This document shows positions 27,589-39,651 of a stretch of 64,000 bases of DNA, piece by piece (the first letter of the stretch is position 1; every line of letters starts with the position of its first letter). The notes under the pieces are model-generated. The model ran no database searches. It saw only the letters and a list, made by a program, of their open reading frames with translations, and was not told where the DNA came from. Source of the DNA: Bradyrhizobium sp. DOA9 (GTDB lineage Bacteria > Pseudomonadota > Alphaproteobacteria > Rhizobiales > Xanthobacteraceae); assembly GCF_000617845.2 (NCBI RefSeq), contig NZ_DF820425.1:5135725-5199724 (forward strand), read 5' to 3'. Position numbers and translations under genes: made by a program.

Positions 27589-28050
27589 TCAGTCGGTCAG
27601 CATGGCGCCGACGTCGGCTTCGGCGACGACCTGCCCGTTGACCTTGGCGTCGCCGTGAAACCACCACATGGCCTTGCGTCGGCCGAGCGAGCGCATGTGA
27701 TACTCGATCGTGTCGCCCGGCAGCACGGGCTTGCGGAATTTGCACTTGTCGATGGTGAGGAAATAGACCGCCCGCGGCTTCTCGGTGCCCTCGACCGACT
27801 TGATGCCGATCACGCCCGCGGTCTGCGCCATCGCCTCGATCATCATGACGCCGGGATAGACCGGACGCTCGGGGAAATGCCCCTGAAACGCCGGCTCGTT
27901 GAAGGTGACGTTCTTAATGCCGATGCCGCTGTAATCGGCGCGGATGTTGATCACGCGGTCGATCAGCAGCATCGGAAAGCGGTGCGGCAGCGTCTGCAGA
28001 ATCGCGTTGATGTCCACCAGCTCGAACTTAACAGGTGATTCCGCCGTCAT
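27589..28050 (-). CDS. fabZ: 3-hydroxyacyl-ACP dehydratase FabZ
   Basis: A hot-dog-fold dehydratase of fatty-acid elongation (153 aa). The catalytic His is in [13 protein letters not shown] and Glu in [23 protein letters not shown] is typical. ATG 28050 overlaps the lpxD stop as ATGA. The shared 3-hydroxyacyl-ACP pool links fatty acid and lipid A synthesis, explaining the clustering. Confidence 0.97.
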   Translation of the reverse strand: MTAESPVKFELVDINAILQTLPHRFPMLLIDRVINIRADYSGIGIKNVTFNEPAFQGHFPERPVYPGVMMIEAMAQTAGVIGIKSVEGTEKPRAVYFLTIDKCKFRKPVLPGDTIEYHMRSLGRRKAMWWFHGDAKVNGQVVAEADVGAMLTD

Positions 28051-29114
28051 TCCCGTCCCTCGTCCTTCGGATCGGCCTTGCTGTCGCGTACCAGGCGCTC
28101 CACCGCGATGATCTCCTTGAACCATTGCTTGGTCGGTTTGGCGAAGAAGCCACCCCAACGGCCATTCGGCGGGATGTCGTCCTTGACCCCGCTCATCGCG
28201 GTAACCTGGGCGCCATCACCGATCTTGAGGTGATTGTTGATGCCGACCTTTGCTCCCAGCGCCACGTTGTCGCCGATCGTCAGGCTGCCCGCGAGGCCGA
28301 TCTGGGCCGCCAGCAGGCAATTCCGGCCGATCGTCACATTGTGGCCGATCTGGACCTGATTGTCGATTTTGGTGCCCTCCCCGATCACGGTGTCGCGCAA
28401 GGAGCCACGGTCGATGGTGGTGCCGGCCCCGACCTCCACGTTGTTCTGGATCAGCACGCGGCCGGTCTGGGGGACCTTCAGATGCCCCTCGGGGCCGAAA
28501 AAGATGAAGCCGTAGCCGTCCTGGCCGATCGAGCAGCCGGGATGGATCAGCACGTTGTTGCCGATCAGGGCGCATTGGATCGCCGTGCGGGCGCCGACAT
28601 TGCAGTCCCGACCGATCTTGACGCCGGGGCCGATGACCGCGCCGGCGCCGATCACCGTGCCGCTGCCGATCTCGACGTCGGGGCCGATGACCGCCAGGGG
28701 CTCGACGATGACGTCGTCCTCAAGCCGGGCCGAGGGATCGATGATGGCGGACGGTGCAACACCCTCGATGCCGAACCAGGATTGCGGCCGCAGCGCATCG
28801 GCGTGCCATTCCCGTGCGATCCGGACGAAGGCGCGGAAAGGCTGCGCCACCCGCAGCACGGCCACGTGGGCAGGCACCTGGGCCTCGAAGCGTGGACTCA
28901 CCAGGCAGGCCCCGGCGCGGGTCGCTTTGAGTTCCTCGAGATATTTGAGGTTGTCGAAAAAGGCCAAATGCATCGGACCCGCTTCGCCCAGCGAAGCAAG
29001 GCCCGAGATGACGTGGCCGCCCCGCGCGGGGTCGACAAGCTGCGCCTGGGTCAGCGTGGCAATGTCGGCCAACGCTGCGGCAGGCGGTTTTGTGAAGAAG
29101 GTCGGCTGCGCCAT
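28047..29114 (-). CDS. lpxD: UDP-3-O-acylglucosamine N-acyltransferase
   Basis: Adds the second hydroxyacyl chain in lipid A synthesis. The 355-aa product has an N-terminal uridine-binding domain, a long hexapeptide-repeat beta-helix ([20 protein letters not shown]), the catalytic His in QIGHNVTIG and a C-terminal helix. ATG 29114 (MAQPTFF) is chosen with a GGGGTGGA Shine-Dalgarno. It overlaps fabZ by 4 nt. Confidence 0.96.
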   Translation of the reverse strand: MAQPTFFTKPPAAALADIATLTQAQLVDPARGGHVISGLASLGEAGPMHLAFFDNLKYLEELKATRAGACLVSPRFEAQVPAHVAVLRVAQPFRAFVRIAREWHADALRPQSWFGIEGVAPSAIIDPSARLEDDVIVEPLAVIGPDVEIGSGTVIGAGAVIGPGVKIGRDCNVGARTAIQCALIGNNVLIHPGCSIGQDGYGFIFFGPEGHLKVPQTGRVLIQNNVEVGAGTTIDRGSLRDTVIGEGTKIDNQVQIGHNVTIGRNCLLAAQIGLAGSLTIGDNVALGAKVGINNHLKIGDGAQVTAMSGVKDDIPPNGRWGGFFAKPTKQWFKEIIAVERLVRDSKADPKDEGRE

Positions 29115-29180
29115 TCCACCCCGTCGCGGTCCGGCTTCGGCATGAAGCGGTCGGGCCGCATCATGCCTCATGTCTTGGAT

Positions 29181-29228
29181 CGGCACGATCCCTTTCGGAA
29201 ACCGGCTCCGGTGGCCCGGATCGTGCCG
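29181..29228 (-). promoter_or_regulatory. Inverted repeat between bamA and lpxD
   Basis: CGGCACGATCC and GGATCGTGCCG form a perfect 11-bp inverted repeat enclosing a 26-nt GC-rich arm (29192-29217), 11 nt after the bamA stop. No U-tract follows on the minus strand. It may be an intercistronic processing or stability element that sets lpxD below bamA expression (inference). Confidence 0.45.
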
Positions 29229-29239
29229 TGCTGATCGAA

Positions 29240-31768
29240 TTAGAACGTGGTGCCGCCGCCGAACCGGAATTCCTGCGTACGGTCGTATTTGCCCTTGCTG
29301 AGCGGCACGGCGTAGTCGAAGCGCAGCGGTCCGAACGGCGACTGCCAGATCACGCCGACACCGACCGACGAGCGAACGACCTTGCTGTCGTCATACACGA
29401 GACCGGTGCAGGTCCCCGTGCTCGAGGGATTGATGCTCGACGGGATACAGCCCGGCGCGTTGACCTCGTTGGTGGCGGTCCAGCTCGTCGGTCCCCTGTA
29501 ATCGTAGAGGCCGCCGGCGTCGGCATAGACCGCGCCCTTCAGACCCACTTCCTTGGGCAGGAACCAGAACGGCATCTGCAGTTCGAGCGAAGCGCCCCAG
29601 TATTTGGTGCCGCCGAGCGCATCCTGCGTGCCGAAGGGGTTCAAGTCGCGCGGACCGATGCCGTTGGGCGAAAAGCCGCGGACGAGGTTCGGGCCCATCT
29701 GGAAGTGGTCGAGCATGCGCAGATCGGTGCTGCCTATCTTGTTCAGCATACCGCCTTGCAGGCGAACGAGGCCGACGATGTCGGACACGAGCGGAGTGTA
29801 GTACTTCGCGTCGACGACCGACTTCAGATAGGAGACGTCGCCGCCGACGCCCGCGAAGTCCTGCCGGAAGTCGACGAGCAGACCGTCGGTCGGGTTCTTG
29901 TTGTTGTCCAGCGTATTGTAGGTCAGCGTGTAGCCGAGCGCCGAGGTCAGCGTCTTGCCGTTGGCGAGCTCCTTGCGCACCGGCAGCGAAGCTTCGCCAT
30001 CGTTGTAGCAGCCGAGACCGTTGGTGGACGGATCCAGAGGTATACCGGTGGCAGCGGAGAAGGCCGGGCTGGGGTTGAAAGCAGACGAACCAACGACGTT
30101 GTTACAGTTCGCCAGATAGGACGGCAGGGTGATTTCCTGCCGATAGATCGAGTAGCGCAGCTGGAGCGAGAGATCTTCACGCAAGGAGAAGCCGAGGCGC
30201 GGCGAGAAGCCGAGCGTCTTGGTGCCGTAGGAGATGTAGCTGTTGGACTTCTGCTCACGCTGATAGAGGTCGAGGCCGAGCGCGACGCGATAGTCGAGCA
30301 GGTACGGCTCGACGAACGACAGCGAGTAGCCGCGCGCATACTGGCCATAGGTCACCGCAGCCTTGGCGAACAGGCCGCGACCGAGCAGGTTGCGCTCTGA
30401 CACCGAGACTTCGGCCAGCGCGCCGTCGGTCGTGGAGTAACCGCCCGAGACCGAGAAGTCGCCGGTCGATTTCTCTTCCATGTCGACGATCAGGATGACG
30501 CGGTCGCTCGACGAGCCCGGCTCGGTCGTGATCTTGACGCTCTTGAAATAGTCGAGGTTCTTCAGGCGCCGCTCGGCACGGTCGACCAGCGCGCGGTTGT
30601 AGGCATCGCCTTCCGAGATGTCGAACTCGCGGCGGATCACGTAGTCGCGCGTGCGGGTGTTGCCGCGCAGGTTGATGCGCTCGATATAGGTGCGCGGGCC
30701 CTCGTCGATGTTGAACACGACGGACACGGTATGCGCTTCGAAGTTGCGGTCGCCGCCCGGCCGGACCACGGCGAAGGCATAGCCGCGGCGGGAGGCCTCG
30801 ATCTGCATCTCCTCGACCGACTTCTCGACCGATTCGACGTTGTAGAGCGAGCCGACATTGACGCGCGAATAGCCGCGCATCGAGGTCGGGTCGAAGTTCG
30901 GAATAGAGCTGCGGAAATCGACCGCGCCGACGCGGTATTGCGCGCCTTCCTCGATCTTGAAGGTGACGTTGAAGCCCTTCTTCTCCGGATCGTACTCGGT
31001 CAGCGCTGCGACGACCTGCACGTCGGCGAAGCCGTTCTTGAGATAGAATCGGCGGATCAGATCGCGATCGGCTTCGACGCGATCGGGATCGTAGACGTCA
31101 CCGCTGCCGAGGAAGCTCAGCAGGTTCGTCTCGCGGGTCTTGATCACGTCGCGGAGGCGGTAGGACGAGAAGGCGTTGTTGCCGACGAACTCGATCGACC
31201 GGACGCCGGTCTTGACGCCCTCCTCGATCGTGAAGATCAGGTCGACGCGGTTGTTCGGCTGCTCGATGATCTCGGGCGTGACGCGCACGTCGTAGCGGCC
31301 GGAGCGGCGATAGATTTCGGCGATACGGAGCGTGTCCGACTGCACCATGGCGCGGGAGAAGGTGCCGCGCGCCTTGGATTGGACTTCAGCGGTGAGTTGC
31401 TCGTCCTTGATCTTCTTGTTGCCCTCGAAGGCGATGCGGCCGATCACCGGGTTTTCCACCACGGAGACGATCAGCTGGCCGCCGGAGCCGCGGTTGATCC
31501 TGACGTCCTGGAACAGGCCGGTCTCGATCAACGCCTTGAGGCCGTCGTCGATGGCGGCCTGATCCAGCCGGCCGCCGGGACCCGGCTTGAAATAGGAGCG
31601 GATCGTCTCCACCTCGACGCGGCGATTCCCTTCGACGGAAATCGACTGGACGGTCTGAGCGAGCGCAGACGAAGACACGAAAACAGCCCCAACCGGGGCA
31701 ACCACCGGCGCGCCGAACAAGATCAGGGTTGCGATCAAGCCCCCCCGGAGTCGCAGTCCAAACTTCAT
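29240..31768 (-). CDS. bamA: Outer membrane protein assembly factor BamA
   Basis: An 842-aa Omp85 protein that inserts beta-barrels into the outer membrane. The signal peptide ends at SSALAQ (about residue 37). Five POTRA domains follow (about 40-420; for example [15 protein letters not shown] and [12 protein letters not shown]). The C-terminal barrel carries the family's VRGF-type lid-loop motif ([14 protein letters not shown]) and ends in Phe (FGGGTTF), as barrel substrates and BamA do. ATG 31768 is chosen over 31789 because it begins the signal peptide directly. Confidence 0.96.
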   Translation of the reverse strand: MKFGLRLRGGLIATLILFGAPVVAPVGAVFVSSSALAQTVQSISVEGNRRVEVETIRSYFKPGPGGRLDQAAIDDGLKALIETGLFQDVRINRGSGGQLIVSVVENPVIGRIAFEGNKKIKDEQLTAEVQSKARGTFSRAMVQSDTLRIAEIYRRSGRYDVRVTPEIIEQPNNRVDLIFTIEEGVKTGVRSIEFVGNNAFSSYRLRDVIKTRETNLLSFLGSGDVYDPDRVEADRDLIRRFYLKNGFADVQVVAALTEYDPEKKGFNVTFKIEEGAQYRVGAVDFRSSIPNFDPTSMRGYSRVNVGSLYNVESVEKSVEEMQIEASRRGYAFAVVRPGGDRNFEAHTVSVVFNIDEGPRTYIERINLRGNTRTRDYVIRREFDISEGDAYNRALVDRAERRLKNLDYFKSVKITTEPGSSSDRVILIVDMEEKSTGDFSVSGGYSTTDGALAEVSVSERNLLGRGLFAKAAVTYGQYARGYSLSFVEPYLLDYRVALGLDLYQREQKSNSYISYGTKTLGFSPRLGFSLREDLSLQLRYSIYRQEITLPSYLANCNNVVGSSAFNPSPAFSAATGIPLDPSTNGLGCYNDGEASLPVRKELANGKTLTSALGYTLTYNTLDNNKNPTDGLLVDFRQDFAGVGGDVSYLKSVVDAKYYTPLVSDIVGLVRLQGGMLNKIGSTDLRMLDHFQMGPNLVRGFSPNGIGPRDLNPFGTQDALGGTKYWGASLELQMPFWFLPKEVGLKGAVYADAGGLYDYRGPTSWTATNEVNAPGCIPSSINPSSTGTCTGLVYDDSKVVRSSVGVGVIWQSPFGPLRFDYAVPLSKGKYDRTQEFRFGGGTTF

Positions 31769-31909
31769 CGCGCAACGCGCCCTTATCATTCCGTGCCAGA
31801 CCCAACCCCAACGCCGGTCCGGAGATTCCCCAAGTTCAGGCCGCTTGTAGCCAATTTCGCCGACGCCGCAAACGGCCGAAAGCGCCGTAATTTCAAATTC
31901 ATTGCAAGA

Positions 31910-31927
31910 CGTTGCTCAACAGCAACG
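31910..31927 (-). terminator. Hairpin between rseP and bamA
   Basis: A perfect 7-bp stem CGTTGCT / AGCAACG with a 4-nt loop, 18 nt after the rseP stop on the minus strand. A T-run lies before rather than after it, so at best it attenuates transcription into bamA. Confidence 0.3.
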
Positions 31928-31944
31928 CCACAAAAAAGCCCCAC

Positions 31945-33096
31945 TCAGGAGGCGGCCATCCGCAGGATGTCGTTGTAGGTCGCAAACACCATCAGCATCA
32001 GCACCAGGCCAAGCCCGATTCGGAACCCCATTTCCTGGGTCCGCTCCGACAACGGCCGGCCCCGGACCACCTCGGCCGCATAGAACATCAGGTGGCCGCC
32101 ATCGAGCAGCGGGATCGGGAACAGGTTCAAAAGGCCGATCGAGACCGACAGCACCGCGCAGAGATTGATCACGAACTGGAACCCGGCGCTGGCCGCCTGC
32201 CCCGACATTTTCGCGATTCCCAGGACGCCACTGACCTCGTTCGGATTGCCCTGGCCAACGAACAGGGCACCCAGGAACTTGAAGGTGCTGGTGATGATGA
32301 ACCAGACCTGCTCAACCCCGATTTTGAGCGCTTCGCCGACGCCGACCGCGGTGGTCGAGGCCTCCCCGGCCTGCGACTTGTGCTCGACGCCGAGCACGCC
32401 GAGACGGTGACTGTTGCCGAACGGGTCCTTGCGCTCCAGCAGCGCCGGGGTCGCGGTCAGTGAGACGATGGCGCCGTCGCGCTTCACCTGGAAGGTAAGC
32501 GCCGAACCGGCGTTCATCGCAACGATTCGCTGCATGTCGGCAAAGCTCTCGATCGGCTTGCCGTCGATCTGGATGACGACGTCGCCGACCTTGAAGCCGG
32601 CCGCCGCCGCCGCGCCATCGGCGACGACACCGTCGACCCGGGCGATCGTGCTCGGCTTGCCGTAATAGAGGGCCATTCCGGCAAAGATCAGAGCACCCAG
32701 AATGAAATTGGCGATCGGCCCGGCCGCGACGATCGCCGCCCGGGGGCCGACCTTCTTGTGGTGGAAGCTGCCGGCGCGCTCCTCGGCCGACATCGAAGCC
32801 AACGCCTGGGCCGACGGGGTCGAGGCCTCGCTCTCGTCGCCGAAGAACTTGACGTAGCCGCCGAGCGGGATCGCCGAGATCTTCCAGCGGGTGCCATGGC
32901 GGTCGTTGAAGCCGACCAGCTCGGGGCCGAAGCCGAGCGAAAAGGTTAACACGCGCACGCCCGCCCAGCGCGCGACCAGGAAATGGCCGAGCTCGTGGAA
33001 GAACACCACGATGGTCAGGACGAACAGGAAGGGAACCGCGTAGCCGAGGAGCCCATGGCTCAACGTATTGAAACTATGGACGAAAAAGTCGATCAT
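31945..33096 (-). CDS. rseP: RIP metalloprotease RseP
   Basis: A site-2 protease of the inner membrane (383 aa). The zinc motif HELGH is in the first helix (VVFFHELGHFLVARW), the second zinc ligand is in the LDGGH motif (PIPLLDGGHLMF) near the C-terminus, and one PDZ domain (about residues 125-210) lies between, whereas E. coli RseP has two. It cleaves membrane-bound anti-sigma factors and remnant signal peptides. It lies between dxr and bamA, the common alphaproteobacterial order. Confidence 0.95.
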   Translation of the reverse strand: MIDFFVHSFNTLSHGLLGYAVPFLFVLTIVVFFHELGHFLVARWAGVRVLTFSLGFGPELVGFNDRHGTRWKISAIPLGGYVKFFGDESEASTPSAQALASMSAEERAGSFHHKKVGPRAAIVAAGPIANFILGALIFAGMALYYGKPSTIARVDGVVADGAAAAAGFKVGDVVIQIDGKPIESFADMQRIVAMNAGSALTFQVKRDGAIVSLTATPALLERKDPFGNSHRLGVLGVEHKSQAGEASTTAVGVGEALKIGVEQVWFIITSTFKFLGALFVGQGNPNEVSGVLGIAKMSGQAASAGFQFVINLCAVLSVSIGLLNLFPIPLLDGGHLMFYAAEVVRGRPLSERTQEMGFRIGLGLVLMLMVFATYNDILRMAAS

Positions 33097-33141
33097 CGAA
33101 TTCCCTCATCCAGCACCGCAAAGGCCCTGGTCCCGAACCAA

Positions 33142-34365
33142 CTAGGATGCCTTTAAGGCAATTTGAGGCAATAGGGCGGCAGCCCTATTTCGCGCAACAT
33201 GGTCAACAGAGATTGCATCGTCCGCGGACGCCAAGGGTGCCTGGTTGCCCCCCTTGATCCAATCCTCAAGGGTCGCCTCGACCAGCCGGGCGATCGCGCC
33301 GAACCGGATCTTGCCGGCGATGAAGGCCGCCACCGCGACCTCGTTGGCGGCGTTGTAGACCGTGGTCGCCCCCTTCCCGGTCCGGAGCGATTCGTAAGCC
33401 AGCCGCAGTCCGGGGAAGCGCTCGAAGTCCGGCGCCTCGAAGGTCAGCTGGCCGATCTTGGCGAGGTCGAGCTTGGCCGCCGGGCCCTTGATGCGATCGG
33501 GCCAGCCGAGGCAATGGGCGATCGGCGTCCTCATGTCGGGCGCGCCGAGCTGAGCCACCACCGAGCAGTCAGAAAACTCGACCATGCCGTGGATGATCGA
33601 CTGCGGATGAACCAGCACGTCGATCTCGTCGGGCGAGAGCGCGAACAAATAGGACGCCTCGATCACCTCGAGGCCCTTGTTCATCATCGAAGCCGAATCG
33701 ATCGTGATCTTCTGACCCATGCTCCAGTTCGGATGCTTCAGGGCCTGCTGGAGCGTCGCCTGCTCGATGTCTGCGGGCTTCCAGGTCCGGAACGGGCCGC
33801 CGGAGGCCGTGATGATGACGCGAACGAGCTCGTCGCGATTGCCTGAACTCAGCGCCTGGAACAGCGCGTTGTGCTCGGAATCGGCCGGCAGGATGCAGGC
33901 GCCCGCTTTTGCCGCGCGCTGCATGAAGAAGTCGCCGGCGCAGACCAGGCACTCCTTGTTGGCGAGCGCGACATGCGCGCCGCGATCGACCGCGGCGAGC
34001 GCCGGCTTCAGCCCGGCAGCGCCGCTCACCGCCGCCATCACCCAGTCCGCCGGACGCGCACCGGCCTCGATCACCGCGCTTTCGCCGGCGCCGCATTCGG
34101 TGCTGGTGCCCGCGAGCGCGTCCTTCAGCTCGGCGAGCCTGGAGGTGTCGGCGATCGCGACATAGCGTGCGTTGAATTCCTTGGCGAGCTTGGCCAGCGC
34201 CACGACATTGCCGTTCGCCGTCAGCGCCTCGACACGGTAGCGCTCGGGCGAGGCGCGCAAGAGATCCATCGTGCTGTCGCCGATCGAGCCGGTGGCACCG
34301 AGGACTGTGACGCTGCGAATGTCGGACGCAGCAAGCCTGTTGTTACGCAAGGGAACGGCGCTCAT
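33142..34365 (-). CDS. dxr: 1-deoxy-D-xylulose 5-phosphate reductoisomerase
   Basis: Second step of the MEP isoprenoid pathway; it supplies precursors for undecaprenyl and quinones. The 407-aa product has the NADPH motif [15 protein letters not shown], the substrate region [13 protein letters not shown] and SGGPFRTW, and the metal ligands in [18 protein letters not shown]. The start MSAVPLRNN at 34365 is preceded by GAGG. The gap to cdsA is 4 nt. Confidence 0.96.
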   Translation of the reverse strand: MSAVPLRNNRLAASDIRSVTVLGATGSIGDSTMDLLRASPERYRVEALTANGNVVALAKLAKEFNARYVAIADTSRLAELKDALAGTSTECGAGESAVIEAGARPADWVMAAVSGAAGLKPALAAVDRGAHVALANKECLVCAGDFFMQRAAKAGACILPADSEHNALFQALSSGNRDELVRVIITASGGPFRTWKPADIEQATLQQALKHPNWSMGQKITIDSASMMNKGLEVIEASYLFALSPDEIDVLVHPQSIIHGMVEFSDCSVVAQLGAPDMRTPIAHCLGWPDRIKGPAAKLDLAKIGQLTFEAPDFERFPGLRLAYESLRTGKGATTVYNAANEVAVAAFIAGKIRFGAIARLVEATLEDWIKGGNQAPLASADDAISVDHVARNRAAALLPQIALKAS

Positions 34366-34369
34366 ATCC

Positions 34370-35212
34370 TCACCAAACCATAAGACCGCTTCCGGCGCTA
34401 TGCACACCATGGCGGAAAAAGCCGATAATCCAGGCCGCCAGGATGGCGGCGACAAAACCGTCCAGGCGGTCCATAAGCCCGCCATGGCCGGGAATTAAGT
34501 GACTGGAATCCTTGACACCGAAGCGCCGCTTCACAGCGGATTCGAAGAGATCGCCGAGCTGCGACACGACCGACAGGACGGCGCCGACGACCAGCAGTGG
34601 AACCGCTTTTCCGATCCCGCAGGCGGCAAAGCCGGCCGCGACCGCAAGGCTCGCCGCAAGGCCGCCGAGCGCGCCGGCCCAGGTCTTTTTCGGGCTCACG
34701 CGAGGCCATAATTTCGGACCGCCAATGCTGCGTCCCGCGAAATAGCCGCCGATGTCGGTCGCCCAGACCACGAGCAGCACGAACATCAGCGCGGAGAAGC
34801 CGTTGACGAGATCCTTCCGCACCAGGATCGAGGCCAGCAGCGCCGCCGCCGCGTAGGCGAAGCCGGTGGCCGCCCACACGAACTTGCCCCGCGCGATCAG
34901 CGTCACGATGGCGCCGCCGATGAGGCCGGTGACGACGGAGGTCTTCAGCGCGCCGAACGCGACGGAGGCTCCCATCATGGCGATCACGACCGTCCCTGCC
35001 CCGGTCAGCGCGGCCGATGCTGCGCCCACCACCATCAGCCATTCCGCAAACAGCCCGATCGAGACCAGGGTGACGAGAAGCGCCCACAACCATCCGCCGG
35101 CATAGGCGATCGCGATCGCCAGCGGCGCCAGCACCAGCGCTGCGAGGATCCGCATCACCAGATTGCTCGGGGCAGGCTTGGCGCCCGCCGATGCAGGATC
35201 CGGTTCGTTCAC
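34370..35212 (-). CDS. cdsA: Phosphatidate cytidylyltransferase (CDP-diacylglycerol synthase)
   Basis: An integral membrane enzyme that activates phosphatidic acid with CTP for phospholipid synthesis. The 280-aa product has about eight hydrophobic helices. Its signature is near the C-terminus: [14 protein letters not shown], then [20 protein letters not shown] and [14 protein letters not shown]. The start is GTG, overlapping the uppS stop as GTGA, so it is coupled to uppS. Confidence 0.95.
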   Translation of the reverse strand: MNEPDPASAGAKPAPSNLVMRILAALVLAPLAIAIAYAGGWLWALLVTLVSIGLFAEWLMVVGAASAALTGAGTVVIAMMGASVAFGALKTSVVTGLIGGAIVTLIARGKFVWAATGFAYAAAALLASILVRKDLVNGFSALMFVLLVVWATDIGGYFAGRSIGGPKLWPRVSPKKTWAGALGGLAASLAVAAGFAACGIGKAVPLLVVGAVLSVVSQLGDLFESAVKRRFGVKDSSHLIPGHGGLMDRLDGFVAAILAAWIIGFFRHGVHSAGSGLMVW

Positions 35213-35967
35213 GAGGCGGTCTTTGCGACCAGGCCGCCGAAACGGCGTTCACGCCTGGCAAATTCGGCGATCGCGCTTTCCAGCGCCGCCTTGTCGAAGT
35301 CGGGCCAATGGATCGGCACGAACACGAGCTCGCTATAGGCGGCCTGCCACATCAGGAAGTTCGACAGGCGCTGCTCGCCGCTGGTGCGGATGATGAGATC
35401 GGGATCGGGAATGTCGGGCGCATCGAGATAGGCGCCGAGCGTCTCGGCATCGATCGTGGCAGGATCGCGCCTGCCATCCGCGACCTCGCGGGCCAGCTTC
35501 TGCGCCGCCTTCGCGATCTCCTGCCGCGAGCCGTAGTTGAAGGCGACGACGAGCGTCAGTCGCGTATTGTCGCGCGTCAGCTCCTCGGCCTCGTTCAGCA
35601 AAGTGCAGATGTCGCTCTCGAGCCCCTCGCGCTCGCCGATGATGCGGACCTTGACGCCGTCACGGTGCAGGCTCGCCAGATCGTTGCGGATGAAGCGCCG
35701 CAGCAGGCCGAACAGATCACCGATCTCGCTCGCCGGGCGCGACCAGTTCTCCGACGAGAACGAGAAGATGGTGAGATAGCGGATGCCGAGCTCGTGCGAT
35801 GCGCGCACGACGCGGCGCAGCGCGTCCACGCCGCGGCGATGCCCCTCCGCACGCGGCAGACCGCGCGCGGCCGCCCAACGCCCGTTGCCGTCCATGATGA
35901 TGGCGACATGCGCGGGCGCCTCGGACCTGTCGGGCCCTTCCGTTGCGGGCGCGGCGGCGTTGGACAT
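35209..35967 (-). CDS. uppS: Undecaprenyl diphosphate synthase
   Basis: A cis-prenyltransferase that makes the C55 carrier for peptidoglycan and O-antigen. The 252-aa product shows the five conserved regions: [13 protein letters not shown] (catalytic Asp), [28 protein letters not shown] and [19 protein letters not shown]. It lies 12 nt from frr. Confidence 0.97.
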   Translation of the reverse strand: MSNAAAPATEGPDRSEAPAHVAIIMDGNGRWAAARGLPRAEGHRRGVDALRRVVRASHELGIRYLTIFSFSSENWSRPASEIGDLFGLLRRFIRNDLASLHRDGVKVRIIGEREGLESDICTLLNEAEELTRDNTRLTLVVAFNYGSRQEIAKAAQKLAREVADGRRDPATIDAETLGAYLDAPDIPDPDLIIRTSGEQRLSNFLMWQAAYSELVFVPIHWPDFDKAALESAIAEFARRERRFGGLVAKTAS

Positions 35968-35979
35968 GAAGGCGATGCC

Positions 35980-36543
35980 TTAAACGGTGAGGATTTCTTT
36001 TTCCTTGGCGGCCAGCAACTGGTCGATCTCGGCGATGGTTCCGTCGGTCGCCTTCTGCACCTCGTCGGCGTGACGCTTCTGGTCGTCCTCCGACATCTCG
36101 TGATTCTTCTCGAGCTTCTTGAGCACGTCGAGACCGTCGCGGCGGACGTGGCGCGCGGCGACCTTGGCGGCTTCGGCATATTTGTGCGCGACCTTCACCA
36201 GCTCCTTGCGGCGCTCCTCGTTGAGCTCGGGAATGCGCAGGCGCAGCACCTGGCCCTCGGTCGCGGGCGACAGGCCGAGATTGGAATCGACGATCGCCTT
36301 CTCGACGGCCTTGACCATCGACTTGTCCCAGACCTGCACCGAGATCAGCCGCGGCTCCGGCACGCTGACGGTGGCGAGCTGATTGAGCGGCATGTGGCTG
36401 CCATAGGCCTCGACCTGCACCGGATCGAGCATCGAGGCCGAGGCGCGTCCCGTGCGCAGGCCGCCGAGCTCGTGCTTGAGCGAGGCGACGGCGCCCTGCA
36501 TGCGGCGCTTCACTTCGTTGAGGTCGAAATTACCCGTGGCCAT
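35980..36543 (-). CDS. frr: Ribosome recycling factor
   Basis: Splits post-termination ribosomes together with EF-G. The 187-aa product has the usual length and motifs ([50 protein letters not shown]). The start is ATG 36543, with a GTG immediately before it as an alternative; AAGGAG lies upstream. Confidence 0.97.
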   Translation of the reverse strand: MATGNFDLNEVKRRMQGAVASLKHELGGLRTGRASASMLDPVQVEAYGSHMPLNQLATVSVPEPRLISVQVWDKSMVKAVEKAIVDSNLGLSPATEGQVLRLRIPELNEERRKELVKVAHKYAEAAKVAARHVRRDGLDVLKKLEKNHEMSEDDQKRHADEVQKATDGTIAEIDQLLAAKEKEILTV

Positions 36544-36612
36544 CACGTTCTCTCCTTCAAAATCCCGGCGACCGCTCCGCGCCGTTCCCTTTCGGGCGCG
36601 CCAGATGAGCCG

Positions 36613-37329
36613 TCAGCCGGCGACGATGGTTCCGTGGCCGACGCCACGCAGAATCGCGCCGATCGAGCCCGGCTCCGCGATCGAGAATACGATGATAGGC
36701 AGCGATGTCTCGCGGGCAAGCGCGAAGGCGGTCGCATCCATCACCTTGTAGCCGCCCTCGATCGCCTGCGAATGCGTCAGGCGGTCGAACCGCGTGGCGG
36801 CCGGATCCTTCTTCGGATCGGCCGAGTAGACCCCGTCGACATTGGTGGCCTTCAGGACCGCCTGCGCACCGATCTCGGCGGCGCGCAGCACCGCGGTCGT
36901 GTCGGTGGTGAAGAACGGATTGCCGGTGCCGCCGCCGAGCAGCACGATCCGGCCCTCGGCCAGGTATTTGTGTGCCGCGGTGCGGGTGAACAGCTCGGAA
37001 ATCTCGGGCATGACGAAGGCCGACAGCGTCCGTGCCGGCGTGCCCTTGCGCTCGATCGCCGCTTCCAGCGCGAGGCAGTTCATCATGGTGGCGAGCATGC
37101 CCATGGTGTCGCCGGTGGTGCGCGACACCCCGCGGGAGGAGACCTCGACGCCGCGGACCATGTTGCCGCCGCCGATCACGACCGCGACCTCGGTGCCGAG
37201 ATGGCGGGCCGCGATCAGGTCGTCCGCAACCCGGTCCACGGTCGGCTGATCGATGCCAAAGCCTTGCTGTCCCGCGAGATATTCGCCGGACAGCTTGATC
37301 ACGACGCGACGATAGACCGGATCAGTCAT
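36613..37329 (-). CDS. pyrH: Uridylate kinase
   Basis: Phosphorylates UMP to UDP. The 238-aa amino-acid-kinase-fold protein contains [39 protein letters not shown] and [20 protein letters not shown] 37329 has GGAAGG upstream. It sits between tsf and frr, the near-universal bacterial order. Confidence 0.97.
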   Translation of the reverse strand: MTDPVYRRVVIKLSGEYLAGQQGFGIDQPTVDRVADDLIAARHLGTEVAVVIGGGNMVRGVEVSSRGVSRTTGDTMGMLATMMNCLALEAAIERKGTPARTLSAFVMPEISELFTRTAAHKYLAEGRIVLLGGGTGNPFFTTDTTAVLRAAEIGAQAVLKATNVDGVYSADPKKDPAATRFDRLTHSQAIEGGYKVMDATAFALARETSLPIIVFSIAEPGSIGAILRGVGHGTIVAG

Positions 37330-37389
37330 GAGCACCTTCCTTGTCCGGGCGCCGCTTCCGGCGGCTTGCCGGAAGGAACGTTCCGGCGC

Positions 37390-38313
37390 TTACTTCTTGC
37401 CGCTGGCCGCGGCGACCTCGGCCGCGAAGTCGCTTTCCTGCTTCTCGATTCCCTCGCCGAGAGCATAGCGCACAAAGCCGGCGATCTTCACGGTGCCGCC
37501 GACCTTGCCCTCGGCCTCCTTCACCGCCTGCGCCACCGACTTGCCGGTGTCGTGGATGAAGGCCTGCTCGAGCAGGCAGACTTCCTTGTAGTAGGTCTTG
37601 AGGCCGGACTCGACGATCTTCTCGATCACGTTCTCTGGCTTGCCCTGCTGACGGTACTTGTCGGCGAGCACGTCCTTCTCGCGCTTGACCACGGCCGGAT
37701 CGAGGCCGGACGGATCGAGCGCCAGCGGGTTGGCAGCCGCAACGTGCATCGCGATCTGACGGCCGAGGCTAGCGAGCTCGTCGGCCTTGCCGGGCGATTC
37801 CAGCGCCACGATCACGCCCATCTTGCCAGCGCCGTCGATGACGGCCCCGTGGATGTAATGCGAGACCACGCCCTGGCTCACCTCGAGCTGGGCGGCACGG
37901 CGCAGCGTCATGTTCTCGCCGATGGTGGCGATCGCATCATTGATGGCGGTTTCGATCGTGACGTCGCCGACCTTGGCGGCCTTGATCTTCTCGACGTCCG
38001 CTCCGACGTCGAACGCGACCTGCGCGATCATCTTGACCAGGCCCTGGAACTGGCCGTTGCGCGCCACGAAGTCGGTCTCGGAGTTGACCTCGACCACGAC
38101 GCCCTTGGTGCCCTTGGTGAGCGCGCCGATCAGGCCCTCGGCCGCGACGCGGCCCGACTTCTTGGCGGCCTTGGACAGGCCCTTCTTGCGCAGCCAGTCC
38201 TGCGCCGCTTCCATGTTGCCGTCGTTTTCGGTGAGCGCGGCCTTGCAGTCCATCATGCCCGCGCCGGTCGATTCGCGCAGGTCCTTGACCATCGCAGCTG
38301 TGATCGTTGCCAT
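37390..38313 (-). CDS. tsf: Elongation factor Ts
   Basis: Nucleotide exchange factor for EF-Tu. The 307-aa product has the conserved N-terminal UBA-like domain and TDFVARN region ([32 protein letters not shown]) and a C-terminal dimerisation domain. The start [10 protein letters not shown] at 38313 has AAGGA 8 nt upstream; the longer upstream frame is discarded. Confidence 0.97.
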   Translation of the reverse strand: MATITAAMVKDLRESTGAGMMDCKAALTENDGNMEAAQDWLRKKGLSKAAKKSGRVAAEGLIGALTKGTKGVVVEVNSETDFVARNGQFQGLVKMIAQVAFDVGADVEKIKAAKVGDVTIETAINDAIATIGENMTLRRAAQLEVSQGVVSHYIHGAVIDGAGKMGVIVALESPGKADELASLGRQIAMHVAAANPLALDPSGLDPAVVKREKDVLADKYRQQGKPENVIEKIVESGLKTYYKEVCLLEQAFIHDTGKSVAQAVKEAEGKVGGTVKIAGFVRYALGEGIEKQESDFAAEVAAASGKK

Positions 38314-38445
38314 CGTTGAAATCCTTTGTGCCTGCTGGTTTGCAGCGGCGCGGCATCGAAGCGCCCCGCCGCGGTCCATCTCAGGGATTCGCGTCAACTG
38401 AAATGGTGGCCGGATCCTATCCGGCCAACCCATCGCTCTTTTTGA

Positions 38446-39441
<996 letters not shown>

Positions 39442-39554
39442 CGTTCTAATTCTCCGGTTGGTTCCTCCGGAAACGTGTGAGCAAAACGGAGCGTTCTCGC
39501 CCCGGCTGCCACCGGACGGCCTTGTGAGCCATGTTTCCGTGTGAGATGGCGCGC

Positions 39555-39582
39555 TATATAGCGCCATTTCGGCCAGAAGCAA
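39555..39582 (-). promoter_or_regulatory. Predicted rpsB-tsf promoter
   Basis: On the minus strand TTGCTT, 16 nt, then TATATA, about 115 nt before rpsB. An interrupted palindrome (ATGGCGC / GCGCCAT, 39546-39567) overlaps the -10 region and could be a control site or a leader hairpin for ribosomal feedback. Confidence 0.5.
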
Positions 39583-39598
39583 GGAAATAACGGCCTTT

Positions 39599-39636
39599 GG
39601 GGACGCCTCTAGGCTGCGTCGCTTCCCAGCGTCCCC
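39599..39636 (-). terminator. Inverted repeat downstream of the pseudo-caspase gene
   Basis: GGGGACGC / GCGTCCCC, a perfect 8-bp inverted repeat with a 22-nt loop, 15 nt beyond the stop of the upstream minus-strand gene and just before the rpsB promoter. No U-tract; it may insulate rpsB from readthrough. Confidence 0.35.
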
Positions 39637-39651
39637 TGCCCCTTAGGCCTC

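Noticed and set aside
35191-38319. 1042-codon plus-strand frame across cdsA-uppS-frr-pyrH-tsf
   Set aside because: It runs antisense across several certain essential genes and has shadow-type composition.
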